From Phycisphaeraceae bacterium (GTDB lineage: Bacteria > Planctomycetota > Phycisphaerae > Phycisphaerales > UBA1924): a DNA stretch of 64,000 nt. The notes beneath the pieces are model-generated. The model was not told the origin of the DNA, did not search any database, and was given only the letters and a program-made list of their open reading frames with translations. Location: positions 124,001-188,000 of the forward strand of contig JAHBXL010000004.1 in assembly GCA_019636495.1 (NCBI GenBank). Reading direction: 5' to 3'. Below are positions 17,198 through 25,835 of the stretch, piece after piece; positions within the stretch are counted from its first letter, which is position 1, and each line of letters starts with the position of its first letter. The position numbers and the translations under genes are program-made.

Positions 17198-19165
17198 ATG
17201 TCCTACGAAGCAGCCGTCCACGCCCAGGCGATCGAACTCAACAAGATGTGCCTCGAAATGACCGCCGCGGCGGGCTCGGGGCACCCCAGCACCGCGCTGT
17301 CCCTTGGCCACCTCGTCACCGTCCTGATGTTCTCGACGATGCGCTACTCGCCCGACTACCCCGACTACCCCACCTCCGACCGGCTCGTGCTCTCCGAGGG
17401 GCACGCCGTCCCGATTGTCTACGCCGCGGCGTGCAAACTCGGCCTCATGGTCGGCAAGGACCCGGACAACCGCCGCCGCCTCAAGCCCGAGGACATCAAG
17501 ACGCTGCGCGACTGGAACTCGGAACTCGACGGCCACCCGAACCCGATGGAAGGCTTCCCGTTCTTCGACGCCGCGACGGGGTCGCTGGGACAGGGTCTGT
17601 CGGTCGCGGCGGGCCTGGCCGCGGCGGCGCGTCTGGACGACATGGACAAGCGGGTGTACTGCATCATCGGGGATGGCGAGTCGCGCGAGGGGCAGATCAC
17701 CGAGGCGCTGGACTTCATCATCGATCAGAAACTCAACAACGTCCTGCCCATCTTCAACTGCAACGAGTACGGGCAGGCCGACCGCGTGAGCGCGCAGCAG
17801 AGCGCGGAGAAGATCAAGGCGCGGCTCGAGGCCGCGGGCTTCGAGGTGCGGACGATCGACGGGCACAACCCGGCGCAGATCAAGAGCGCGTTCGACGAGT
17901 TCTGCAAGCGCAGCGACGGCGACGAGAAGCCCCTGGCGCTGGTGGCGCGGACGGTCAAGGGCTGGGGCTCGCCGAGCATGGCCGGCTCGGGCTGGCACGG
18001 CAAGCCCGCCGAGGGCGATGCGCTCAAGAAGGCGATGGCCGAACTCGATGAGCGCCGCGTGGAACTCACCAGCGCGCTCTCCGGAGCCGACGCGTTCACC
18101 ATCCAGCCGCCGGCCGAGATGCCCGAGATCGACGACCGCGCGGCGGACCTGCCCGCGTTCTCCGAGGTCCTCAAGAAGTACGACATGGAGAGCGTGCTGC
18201 ACTCGGGCAAACTCGCCACCCGCAAGGCCTACGGCATTGCGCTCCGCGCCCTGGGCCACGCCAACAAGCGCGTCGTCGTGCTCGACGCCGACGTCTCGAA
18301 CTCGACCTTTGCCGAGACCTTCCGCAAGGACTCGGCCCTGGCCCGCCGCTTCATCGAGTGCAAGATCGCCGAGCAGAACATGTTCTCCGTCGGCGCGGGC
18401 ATGAGCGCGGCGGGCAAGGTCCCCTTCTGCTCGACGTTCGCCAAGTTCGTCACCCGCGGCTACGACCAGATCGAGATGGCCATCAACTCGGGCGCGAACC
18501 TCAAGATCGTCGGCTCGCACGCGGGCATCAGCCTCGCCAGCGACGGGCCGAGCCAGATGGCCCTGCCCGATGTCGCCTGGTTCCGCTCGTTCACCACCAT
18601 GCGCGATCACCGCGGCAACCCCGGCTGCTACATCCTCCAGCCCTCGGACGCCTTCGCCGCGTACGCCCTCACCGGCGTGATGGCCGAGTACGAGGGCGCG
18701 TGCTACATGCGGACCATCCGGCCCGAGACCGAGTTCCTCTACAACGACGACGTGGTCTTCAACCTCGGCGGGTTCGAGGTTCTCAACGAGGGCCGCGACG
18801 TGCTGCTGGTCGCCTGCGGCTACATGGTGCACGAGGCCAACAAGGCTCTGAACGAACTCGACAAGGCCGGCATCGCCGCGACGCTGGTCGATGCGTACTC
18901 GATCCCCTTCGACACCGAGAAACTGCTGGACCTGGCCAACGCCAACGGCGGCTATGTTGTAACAATTGAAGATAACTACGGCGGCGGGCTGGGCTCGGCC
19001 GTGGCCGATGCGCTGACCGAGAGCGGCGACGCGTTCACGCTGCAGCAGATGTTCGTCCGGCGCATCCCCAAGAGCGCCAAGACCCCCGGCGAACTGCTGA
19101 AGATGTGCAACCTCACCTCGCAGGACATCGTCGAGACGACCATGAAACTGCTGCAGGTGGCGTGA
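17198..19165 (+). CDS. tkt: Transketolase
   Basis: This 655-residue transketolase moves two-carbon units between sugar phosphates in the pentose phosphate pathway, using thiamine diphosphate. GSGHPSTALSLGHL and GDGESREGQITEALDF are the cofactor/Mg motifs of the N-terminal domain. IAEQNMFSVGAGMS marks the pyrimidine-binding domain with its catalytic glutamate, and GYVVTIEDNYGGGLGSAV lies in the C-terminal domain. The sequence style is that of the shorter archaeal/split transketolases rather than the E. coli type. The start at MSYEAAVHAQAIELN is supported by GAGGGAG and by homology; the open frame continues upstream to 16763. Confidence 0.92.
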   Translation: MSYEAAVHAQAIELNKMCLEMTAAAGSGHPSTALSLGHLVTVLMFSTMRYSPDYPDYPTSDRLVLSEGHAVPIVYAAACKLGLMVGKDPDNRRRLKPEDIKTLRDWNSELDGHPNPMEGFPFFDAATGSLGQGLSVAAGLAAAARLDDMDKRVYCIIGDGESREGQITEALDFIIDQKLNNVLPIFNCNEYGQADRVSAQQSAEKIKARLEAAGFEVRTIDGHNPAQIKSAFDEFCKRSDGDEKPLALVARTVKGWGSPSMAGSGWHGKPAEGDALKKAMAELDERRVELTSALSGADAFTIQPPAEMPEIDDRAADLPAFSEVLKKYDMESVLHSGKLATRKAYGIALRALGHANKRVVVLDADVSNSTFAETFRKDSALARRFIECKIAEQNMFSVGAGMSAAGKVPFCSTFAKFVTRGYDQIEMAINSGANLKIVGSHAGISLASDGPSQMALPDVAWFRSFTTMRDHRGNPGCYILQPSDAFAAYALTGVMAEYEGACYMRTIRPETEFLYNDDVVFNLGGFEVLNEGRDVLLVACGYMVHEANKALNELDKAGIAATLVDAYSIPFDTEKLLDLANANGGYVVTIEDNYGGGLGSAVADALTESGDAFTLQQMFVRRIPKSAKTPGELLKMCNLTSQDIVETTMKLLQVA

Positions 19166-19231
19166 GGCGTTGTTCCGTGGACCCGGTTCGTGTATTGCGG
19201 GCCGGTGTCGGCGTGAACGTCCGAGAAGTGG

Positions 19232-19260
19232 TTGCACGACCGTTCGGCGTGTGGTAGACT
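19232..19260 (+). promoter_or_regulatory. Promoter of the PEP-CTERM-like gene
   Basis: TTGCAC (19232-19237) and TAGACT (19255-19260) are exactly 17 bases apart, 35 bases before the ATG. The TAGACTGT box resembles CAGACTGT upstream of the secreted Fn3-like gene. Confidence 0.55.
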
Positions 19261-19295
19261 GTCTCCGGAGCCCGAGAGAGAGCCGGAGAACGGCC

Positions 19296-19880
19296 ATGCG
19301 GAAGATTGCGCGATCGGGCATGGCGTGTGTGGCGACCTTGGCGCTTTGCGGGCCGAGCGCTGCGGGGGACAACCTCGTCTTCAATGGGGGATTTGAGCAG
19401 GGCTTCGCGGGGTGGAGCGTGCCGCCGAACGCGCCGCCTGGGCCGAATGGGGCGTTCTTCAGCGCCCCCAGCAATAGCACCGCTCATAGTGGTAGCCGCT
19501 ACGCCGTGTTGTCCTCCGTCCAACTCCAGTTCATCTCGCAGTTTCTGCCGGGCACGGTGGCGGGGACGGACTATGAGTTGGAGTTTTGGTTGCGCATGCC
19601 AGGTCCGAATACACCTCCGCCGCTGCCCTTCCGTGTCCGCTGGGAAGGCCAGTTCGTGTTCAACGAACTGGTCGGCGGCACGCCGGAGATCCTGGACTGG
19701 ACGCGCTTCACCGTTCCCTTACATTCAAACTTCTCCGGCTCGCTTCTCGAATTCGGTCAGAACTTGTTCCCCGGCGAGTGGCACATTGACACGATCAGCG
19801 TGCGACAGGTGCCAGCCCCTTCGGCCGCGCCGATGCTGGCGCTTGGCGGGGTTGTCGCGTTCCGACGGCGGCAGCGCTGA
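19296..19880 (+). CDS. PEP-CTERM-like exported protein
   Basis: This 194-residue protein has a signal peptide (ARSGMACVATLALCGPSAAG). A beta-sandwich of the DUF642/carbohydrate-binding style begins NLVFNGGFEQGFAGWSV and carries the typical HSGSRYAVL segment. It closes with VPAPSAAPMLALGGVVAFRRRQR-type sequence: a short Pro-Ala motif, a hydrophobic stretch and an Arg-rich end. That end fits the PEP-CTERM sorting signals handled by exosortases, which agrees with the XrtA-type deacetylase at 3.4 kb. A good promoter and ribosome site precede it. Expected at the cell surface; ligand unknown. Confidence 0.8.
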   Translation: MRKIARSGMACVATLALCGPSAAGDNLVFNGGFEQGFAGWSVPPNAPPGPNGAFFSAPSNSTAHSGSRYAVLSSVQLQFISQFLPGTVAGTDYELEFWLRMPGPNTPPPLPFRVRWEGQFVFNELVGGTPEILDWTRFTVPLHSNFSGSLLEFGQNLFPGEWHIDTISVRQVPAPSAAPMLALGGVVAFRRRQR

Positions 19881-19911
19881 CGAAGTGGGTGCATTCACAA
19901 TGTAATGAAGA

Positions 19912-19934
19912 GGCCCCCGTCGCGCGACGGGGCC
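19912..19934. terminator. Strong hairpin between convergent genes
   Basis: CCCCGTCG/CGACGGGG forms an 8-bp stem around CG, extended by GG/CC past a one-base bulge. It lies 31 bases after the PEP-CTERM-like gene. The minus-strand side is followed by a T-rich stretch, so it may serve both directions. Confidence 0.5.
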
Positions 19935-19965
19935 TTGGGTGGGTTGTTGGCTCTTTCCTCCGCGA

Positions 19966-20020
19966 GCGTGGCCATCCTTGACCATGCCGACCATGCACGG
20001 GCAGGATGCCCGTGCCACGC
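19966..20020. repeat. Intergenic compound palindrome
   Basis: Outer arms GCGTGGC (19966-19972) and GCCACGC (20014-20020) enclose CATG/CATG (19984-19996) and GCACGGGCA/TGCCCGTGC (19995-20015). The layout is like that of the in-frame element at 909-964. Confidence 0.7.
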
Positions 20021-20031
20021 GGACGGCCGCA

Positions 20032-20517
20032 TCACGGGTCGCACGGCCCCACGCCGAACGCGAACCAGTGGGCCAGGTAGGCGTAGATCGCGGCGACGCC
20101 CGGCGTCCCTCCGAACTGGCACGCCGCGGGCTCGTCCATGAACCAGTCCTGCAGGAAGCAGAAGATGTCCTCGATGCCGACCCAGGCATCGCCGCACCAG
20201 TCGGCCACTTCGCGGTCGGTCGATTGCGTGCAGCCGGGGTGCGAGATCGGCGCGCACCCCGCGCCGCAGAAGACCGAGTTGTAGATGTCGGTGTCGCTCT
20301 GGTCCCACAGCGCCGCACCTGCAAGCGATGCACCAGAACCTCCGTTGCTTGTCGACCCCCCTGAGACTGGCCGCGGACACGTGCCGAGCGTCGGCGCCTC
20401 ACAAAACAGCCGGCAGATCGGAATGTTCTGATGCTCGCCGGTTGCTGCAACTCGGCGGCCCTGCATGTTGCGTGCAAAGATCAGACCCGGGCGGCGGCCG
20501 GACTCCGGGCCGGCCAC
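20032..20517 (-). CDS. GC-type anchor protein, probably 5'-truncated
   Basis: The last 70 residues hold two anchor/dockerin-like units, VGIEDIFCFLQDWF and VAAIYAYLAHWFAFGVGPC, with cysteines between them. This is a variant of the PDIFAFL..WFAG ends of the secreted proteins here. The upstream part is Gly/Ser-rich (GGSTSNGGSGASLAG) and there is no signal peptide in the 161-residue frame, so the gene may have lost its 5' end or start at an unseen site. Treat the start as uncertain. Confidence 0.5.
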   Translation of the reverse strand: MAGPESGRRPGLIFARNMQGRRVAATGEHQNIPICRLFCEAPTLGTCPRPVSGGSTSNGGSGASLAGAALWDQSDTDIYNSVFCGAGCAPISHPGCTQSTDREVADWCGDAWVGIEDIFCFLQDWFMDEPAACQFGGTPGVAAIYAYLAHWFAFGVGPCDP

Positions 20518-20528
20518 TCAAGTCCCGG

Positions 20529-22559
20529 TCACTCATCCTCGACCTCGATCCGGCTCATGATCATCTTCGCCTTGTTCTGCTGGCCCGCGGCCTCGTAGAG
20601 CGCGGCCAGTCGCCGGCCCACGCGGTAGAAGTTGCTCTGCCGCGCAAACCCCGGCGACAACTGCCCCGGCTTGCTGATCCGCCGGAAGGCGTCCTCATAC
20701 AAGTCGATCGCGGCGATGGCGGGCTTGCCTTCGTCGGCCAGCAGGCGCTCCGCCGCGCGGAGCGCATCGACGATCACCGTCCCGTCATTGGGGTAGCGCA
20801 TCGCCACATCGCGAAGGATGGTCCACGCCTTGCCGGGGTTCTTCGCCGCGGCCCAGGCCTCGGCCTGGTTGAAACGCGCCCGCGCGACAAGGTCGGGCCG
20901 CGCGATGAACTGCTGCGCGCACCAGTCCCACAGGCGGTCCTGCTCGCGGGCATCGCCGCTGCCGCTGATGAGCGGCGCGACGATCTCCATCGCGAAGTCT
21001 GGCGCGCTGCGGCCGCACATGCTCATCACGGCGCGGCACCAGTCGTTCTTCTCCGATGCGCCCAGCGCGCCGGTCTCGGCCAGTTTCGCCGCCTCGGTCC
21101 ACACGCGGGCCTCGAATGGCGAGACATTCGCGGCCATGCGGAGCAGCGCGTTGCGGGTCGCCGCATCGGGCGTGCGCCCGGCCGCAGTCGGCGCGGGCCA
21201 GTTGGCGGGCGGCTCACCCGCCAGAGTCCGCCGCGTCGAGTTCCGGCCGGGTGTCGCGGGCTCGGCGGTCGCGGTGCCGGCCTCACGCAGGCGCGCCACG
21301 ACGTCGAGCAATGCGACAGCACGCAGCCGGTCCTGCACGGGCGTCTCGAGCAGTCCGGCGGTCAGGCCCACGTGCGAGTGGGAGATGCGCGCGCCCGTCT
21401 GCGGGTCGGTCACGTTCCCGCGGATGTCCTCGTACTCGTCGTACCGCCCTTCGCGGAAATCCCACGCCGCGCCCTTGCCGCCGCGGACAAGATACCCCAC
21501 GTAGGCGTGCGACACATCCGGGCCTGTCACCGAGACTTCGACCGTCGGCACGCCGATCGCCTTGCCGCAGTGCGCGGCGAAGTAGGCCTGCTCCTCGCAC
21601 ACGCCGCCGACCTTGCGGATGTTCTGCAGCGTGTAGCCGCCATCGGTCTGCCAGATCTTCTTCTCGCGGCCGTACCTGAACGCGGCGGTGTCGTAGATGA
21701 TCGTGGAGTACACGCGTCCGATCGTTCGGTTGCCCGCGTAGTTCTGCAGCGCCCATCGCAACTCGTCGATCGGCGCGCGGGTGTTCACGACGTAGGTCAG
21801 AAGTTCGGTCGGCAACTGGCGCGGGTCGAAGACCATCCGGCCGGCGTTGCCCGCAAGGTAGTCGAACACCGCGACGGGGTCGATGGGCTGCGCGGGCGGG
21901 AGCGCGGGTTGCACCCCGCGCGGCGCGGCCGGGCCGTTGCGGTTGGCCGTGCGGTTGCGCTCGCGCTCGCGCACCTGCGCGGGGGTCAGGCCGTCGCCGC
22001 GGCGCGGCGGGAAAACCGGTCGATCGTGCACGACGCACACCGCCGCGACCAATGGCGCGAGGCCACCCGAGTCCTGCACGCGGCGGGGGTTCTCGGCGAG
22101 CCTGAGGAACACGGCGTAGACGTCGGCCGGGCGGTCCTCCTCTCGCAGCGCCATCGCGAGCGTGCGCGCTGTCACGGGGTTGGCCAGCAGCAGCGGCAGC
22201 GCCTTGTCGCGGTCCTCGGCCTTGAGCGCGGCAAGTTGGCCCACCAGGCGCCGCCACGCCGCGGCTTCAATCAGAACGTCGGGCCGCTTGTCGAGATCGG
22301 CCCTGGTCGCCGCGAGATCAAACAGGCGGTCAAACTCGCCCCGCGCGGCGGTGAGCGATCGGGCATCGGCGAGCGCGCCGACCTGCCCGCGGATCTCGGC
22401 CAGCAGCGCGTCCTCGAACGTGCGCGGCGCCGCTTCGGCCCGGCGCGCCGGGGGTGGGGCCTTCTCGGGCTGGGCCGCGTACGCGGACAGCACGCCGCCC
22501 GCGGCCAGACCGGCCACGCCCGCCAGCACCGCCGCCGCCCTGAGCACACGCGTGTTCAT
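20529..22559 (-). CDS. Secreted transglutaminase-like protein
   Basis: This 676-residue exported protein has a signal peptide MNTRVLRAAAVLAGVAGLAAGGV. After a helical N-terminal region, a transglutaminase-like cysteine-protease fold is indicated by GGVCEEQAYFAAH (candidate catalytic Cys), SHAYVGYLV (His) and AWDFREG (Asp). The C-terminal third is helical, TPR-like (NQAEAWAAAKNPGKAWTIL). It is the last gene of a minus-strand run that begins with DUF4175. Planctomycete DUF58/BatA loci often contain transglutaminase-like proteins, so a shared envelope process is likely. The start at 22559 is chosen by the signal peptide. Confidence 0.75.
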   Translation of the reverse strand: MNTRVLRAAAVLAGVAGLAAGGVLSAYAAQPEKAPPPARRAEAAPRTFEDALLAEIRGQVGALADARSLTAARGEFDRLFDLAATRADLDKRPDVLIEAAAWRRLVGQLAALKAEDRDKALPLLLANPVTARTLAMALREEDRPADVYAVFLRLAENPRRVQDSGGLAPLVAAVCVVHDRPVFPPRRGDGLTPAQVRERERNRTANRNGPAAPRGVQPALPPAQPIDPVAVFDYLAGNAGRMVFDPRQLPTELLTYVVNTRAPIDELRWALQNYAGNRTIGRVYSTIIYDTAAFRYGREKKIWQTDGGYTLQNIRKVGGVCEEQAYFAAHCGKAIGVPTVEVSVTGPDVSHAYVGYLVRGGKGAAWDFREGRYDEYEDIRGNVTDPQTGARISHSHVGLTAGLLETPVQDRLRAVALLDVVARLREAGTATAEPATPGRNSTRRTLAGEPPANWPAPTAAGRTPDAATRNALLRMAANVSPFEARVWTEAAKLAETGALGASEKNDWCRAVMSMCGRSAPDFAMEIVAPLISGSGDAREQDRLWDWCAQQFIARPDLVARARFNQAEAWAAAKNPGKAWTILRDVAMRYPNDGTVIVDALRAAERLLADEGKPAIAAIDLYEDAFRRISKPGQLSPGFARQSNFYRVGRRLAALYEAAGQQNKAKMIMSRIEVEDE

Positions 22560-22626
22560 GTTCGACCCCAGACTACACGAGAACGATCGCGAATGAAAGA
22601 TCGCACGACCGGAAATGCCGCGCGGC

Positions 22627-23916
22627 TCACCTTCCGGCATCACGGATCAGCAGCACCCGCTCCAGGCGCACACGGTCCCGGATCGGGCCCAGTTCTCCCG
22701 CGTCGATACGGACCCGCAGGCGGTCCCCCGGTCCGGTCCGCGGCAGATCGAACGCGAGCGGCAATCGCACCACCGGGCCGCCCAGCGCGCCCGAGAACAC
22801 GCGTTGGGGCGCATCGGCCGCGCCCGCCGGCAGGACCTCGGCCGTCATGGTGCACTCGCCCCAGGCGCGATCGGCCTCGTCGAGAACGGCCGCGCCGATC
22901 AGACGTGATACGCCATCGGGCAAGACCCATTCCACGACCATCGGGCCGGGGATCAGCACGTCCGCGGCGTTGAGCGGCGCGGGCCGGTCATCGCGCGAGG
23001 CGCTGCGCGGTCCGGGCCGGCGCGCCAGGCCAACCGGCCGGTGCGATGCCACGGGCACGACCGACAACGGCACCAGACGGCCCGGATCGGGCGCCAGCGC
23101 GAGCAGGTCGCCCGGCGGGATCACCACGCCCCCCGCGCCCGGAGCGGACGCCAGCACGTCGGCCTGAAGACGGAACAAGCCGCGAGAGACATCCGTCATC
23201 GCGCCCGAGAGACGCGCCACGGTGCCATCGCTCAGCCACACCACCGGCCCCGCGGAGGGAACATCCGGGCCGGCCAGTCGCACCTCGGCGATCTGGGAAA
23301 CAGGGATCACCGCGCGCGTCGCGCCCACCTGCACCACCGCGCTGAACGCGCCATCGGCGGGCGAGGTCGGCAGTCGGAGCGACTCGACGAACCCCTCGAC
23401 GCGGTCGCCGTTGGCCAGCAGCAGTGTGTCGGTTGTCGTGCTCGCATCGCGCGGCGCATCGCCCGGCCGGACGACAATCCGCCGCACGCGATCGAGATCG
23501 ATGGCGAACTCGCCGAAGCGGTCGGAGACCCACACAAGCCGTTCGCCCGCCTCGGCGACCGGGCCCGGCCGACCGGGGAAGCGCTGGCCGTCGGTCAACT
23601 CGACCCACCCCGACACCGAAGGCGGCACGCTCGCCGCGGATGTCTCGGGCCATGCCCCCCCGCCGCTCCACCCCCATGCCCGCGGCACCAGCGCCAGCAC
23701 TCCGGCAAGCGGGCGCGCCCGCTCCGCGCCACGGGGCTCGACCGTGCGTATCTCCGCGGCGGCGGGGCCGATTTCCAGCGACGAGATCGACACTGTTTCG
23801 GTCGCGCCGGCGCGGTCGAGCAGCGACATCTCGGCGATGGGCGGCGCGCCGGCATCGTGCGCCGGGGCGAGTGGCGCGAGCAGACACAGCACGAGGATCA
23901 CGGGTGTGATGGTCAT
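22627..23916 (-). CDS. Secreted NPCBM-like protein
   Basis: This 429-residue protein with a signal peptide (TPVILVLCLLAPLAPAHD) overlaps the cyclase-repeat gene by ATGA, so the two are co-translated. The middle has repeated short beta units around WVELTDGQRFPG and DTLLLANGDRVEGFVE, a pattern I have seen in planctomycete sugar-binding proteins. The last 120 residues (VEWVLPDGVSRLIGAAVLDE, then GDRLRVRIDAGE) resemble an NPCBM/NEW2 carbohydrate-binding module. No catalytic motif was found. The NPCBM link is a family resemblance, not proof. Confidence 0.6.
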   Translation of the reverse strand: MTITPVILVLCLLAPLAPAHDAGAPPIAEMSLLDRAGATETVSISSLEIGPAAAEIRTVEPRGAERARPLAGVLALVPRAWGWSGGGAWPETSAASVPPSVSGWVELTDGQRFPGRPGPVAEAGERLVWVSDRFGEFAIDLDRVRRIVVRPGDAPRDASTTTDTLLLANGDRVEGFVESLRLPTSPADGAFSAVVQVGATRAVIPVSQIAEVRLAGPDVPSAGPVVWLSDGTVARLSGAMTDVSRGLFRLQADVLASAPGAGGVVIPPGDLLALAPDPGRLVPLSVVPVASHRPVGLARRPGPRSASRDDRPAPLNAADVLIPGPMVVEWVLPDGVSRLIGAAVLDEADRAWGECTMTAEVLPAGAADAPQRVFSGALGGPVVRLPLAFDLPRTGPGDRLRVRIDAGELGPIRDRVRLERVLLIRDAGR

Positions 23917-25049
23917 TTCTGGAAGATCGGCAGCAAGCGCTTGGGCATCTGAAGGATGATGAGCGCCATGGCCGTGCCGTAGGCGGGGCCGACACTCTGA
24001 TCGGCCCAAGATCCGTCGTCGGCCTGGCGGTCGAGCAGTTCCTTGCGAATTGCCGGCCACCACTCGGCCCACGGCCTGCCCCCGGCAAGGTACATCGCCT
24101 GCACGGCGTAGTAGTGCCCGTAGAAGTAGTGCGCGCTGGGCGCGTTGGTCGCGCCCGGCAGCGCGGTGTTCCGAAGATACTCGACGCCCTTGTCGATCGC
24201 ATCGTCCTTGTAGATGCCCGCGTAGTAGAGGCTCGCCACGCCCGCGGCCGAGCGCGGCCACGCCGAGTAGCCCTGGTTCAACTGGTATCGGAAACCGCCA
24301 TCGGGGTTCTGGCACAGCCGCACATACTCGACGGCCTTGTCGATCACCTCGCGCGGGACCTCGATCCCCGCGTTGCGGGCCGAGCGCAGCGCCATGATCT
24401 GGCAGATCGTCACCGACACATCGGCGTCGTAGGGCACGGGGTTGTAGCGCCAGCCGCCATCGGGGTTCTGCGACTGCTCGATCAATCGGCACGCCTTGAC
24501 CAGCGCTTCGTGCACGCGGGCCGCGTGAGGCGTCTCGCCGCCGCCGCTGGTCATGCCGTAGACCTCGCCAAGGAACAACGCCGCGAACCCGTGGCCGTAC
24601 ATCGGGCCGTTGGTCGAATCGGAGGCGAGCAGCCCCGTCTCGGTGCTGGAGCGGAGCACGAACTCGAGCCCCTTCTCGACCTGCTTGCCGTAGGGCCCGC
24701 GCCCCGGCAGGTTGCCATCGGCCATCATGGCGATTCCGGCCAGCGCGGTGACGGCGATGTTCTTGCCGAACCGGCCCGAGCCGAACGAGCCATCATCGTT
24801 CTGCTCCGATGCGAGGAACGCCAGGCCGCGCTCGATCGCCGCATCGAGTTCCGGCGTCATCTCGCCTTCGAGCGGCTTGTTCTCCGCCGAGGCGCCGCCA
24901 TCGGGACGCTCGGCCGGACGCGCATCGCCCGCGGGCTCGCCCGGTGCGGCGGGCTGCTCGGGCTGCACGCTCGCATGCGCAGTGCACGCCAGCAGCAGCG
25001 CGCCCGCGCTCACTCCACCCCATCGCATCCACCGCGTTTGGTTCTGCAT
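23913..25049 (-). CDS. Prenyltransferase/squalene-oxidase-repeat protein
   Basis: This 378-residue exported protein has a signal-like N-terminus (WGGVSAGALLLACTAHA) and an alpha/alpha barrel of cyclase-type repeats. Examples are GLAFLASEQNDDGSFG, QSQNPDGGWRYNP, LCQNPDGGFRYQLNQ and RQADDGSWADQSVG, each with the QxxDGsW/F signature. Planctomycetes carry many such proteins of unknown function; the DxDD motif of true cyclases is absent. The ATG at 25049 is chosen because the preceding bases are a repeat; codon 8 (25028) is an alternative. It overlaps the NPCBM-like gene by four bases. Confidence 0.8.
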   Translation of the reverse strand: MQNQTRWMRWGGVSAGALLLACTAHASVQPEQPAAPGEPAGDARPAERPDGGASAENKPLEGEMTPELDAAIERGLAFLASEQNDDGSFGSGRFGKNIAVTALAGIAMMADGNLPGRGPYGKQVEKGLEFVLRSSTETGLLASDSTNGPMYGHGFAALFLGEVYGMTSGGGETPHAARVHEALVKACRLIEQSQNPDGGWRYNPVPYDADVSVTICQIMALRSARNAGIEVPREVIDKAVEYVRLCQNPDGGFRYQLNQGYSAWPRSAAGVASLYYAGIYKDDAIDKGVEYLRNTALPGATNAPSAHYFYGHYYAVQAMYLAGGRPWAEWWPAIRKELLDRQADDGSWADQSVGPAYGTAMALIILQMPKRLLPIFQK

Positions 25050-25082
25050 TCCGCACTCCGCACTCGGAACTCCGGACTCCGC
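25050..25082. repeat. CTCCGCA-type degenerate repeat abutting a start codon
   Basis: Tandem ACTCCG-type units (CCGCACTCCGCACTCGG, then AACTCCGGACTCCGC) lie directly against the cyclase-repeat gene start at 25049. On the minus strand they read as GGAGTGCGGAGTGCGG, which can double as a ribosome-binding site. Similar units lie at 56783-56800. Confidence 0.6.
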
Positions 25083-25106
25083 GCGCGCCCGATCACTCAA
25101 CCCTGC

Positions 25107-25835
25107 TCACTGCCCGCCCGTGCTCTCTTCCGCCAGCCGCCGGTAGTACTCCTGCGTCCTTTTGTTGTAGAGCGCGCTGAACCGATCGGCCGAGCCCTGC
25201 ATCAGCATCTCGCGCACGCGCGCCGGCAACGCGCCCCACGCCGCGCGGGCCGAATCGAGCAGCGGGTTCAACCCGCCCTCCTGCAGCGTCGGGCCATCGC
25301 TCTCCTGAGGGTCGCTGCCCGCGGCCTGCTGCTGTTGCTGCTGCTGTTGCTGCTGCTGGCGCTGCCGCGGCGAGTTCTGCGGATCGTCCTGCTGCTGGCT
25401 CTGCGATTGCTGCTGTTGCTGCTGGCTCTGCCGGTCGAGGCTGCTGATCAACTGATCGAGTTTGCGCAGGGCGTCCTCCTGCACTCGCTGCGTGGCCAGA
25501 CCCACATCGCGCGACTCGGTGAGCCGCTTGGCCGCATCGCCCATCAGCGCGACCGCCTGCTGGAACGCCTGGCCGATCTCCTGCCCCGAGAGCAGTTTGT
25601 CGAGTTGCGCCTTCTCCGCGTCGTCCTCGCCCGGGCCCTCGCCAAGGCCGAGCAAATCGTCGAGCGAGGGCAGCGCATCGCCCTTGGGCGGTTCGGCCTT
25701 GGGCTCTGCAGCCGGCTGTGCTGGCGCGGGCTTGGGATCGGCCGGCGCGGGCGGAGTCGGCGTTGATTGCGCCGGCGCGAGCCCGCAGAACATGCATGCC
25801 GGCAGGACCGCCGCGACGGCGGATCGGAACATCAT
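25107..25835 (-). CDS. Exported glutamine-rich protein
   Basis: This 242-residue protein has a signal peptide (FRSAVAAVLPACMFCGLAPAQ), a Pro/Ala-rich spacer and a helical core (QLDKLLSGQEIGQAFQQAV). A long glutamine-rich segment (SQQQQQQSQSQQQ, then QRQQQQQQQQQQQ) is followed by a conserved-looking end, ARVREMLMQGSADRFSALYN, then RRLAEE. Its start overlaps the stop of the DUF4175 gene (ATGA). Such small proteins commonly follow DUF4175 genes in planctomycetes. The CAG/CAA tract may vary in length. Function unknown. Confidence 0.75.
   Translation of the reverse strand: MMFRSAVAAVLPACMFCGLAPAQSTPTPPAPADPKPAPAQPAAEPKAEPPKGDALPSLDDLLGLGEGPGEDDAEKAQLDKLLSGQEIGQAFQQAVALMGDAAKRLTESRDVGLATQRVQEDALRKLDQLISSLDRQSQQQQQQSQSQQQDDPQNSPRQRQQQQQQQQQQQAAGSDPQESDGPTLQEGGLNPLLDSARAAWGALPARVREMLMQGSADRFSALYNKRTQEYYRRLAEESTGGQ

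Noticed and set aside
16685..19480. Minus-strand frame of 931 codons opposite transketolase
   Set aside because: The plus strand encodes an unmistakable transketolase. The antisense translation shows no domain and has biased composition.
20328..22973. Plus-strand frame of 881 codons opposite the transglutaminase-like gene
   Set aside because: The minus-strand product has a signal peptide and Cys/His/Asp motifs. The plus frame has neither.
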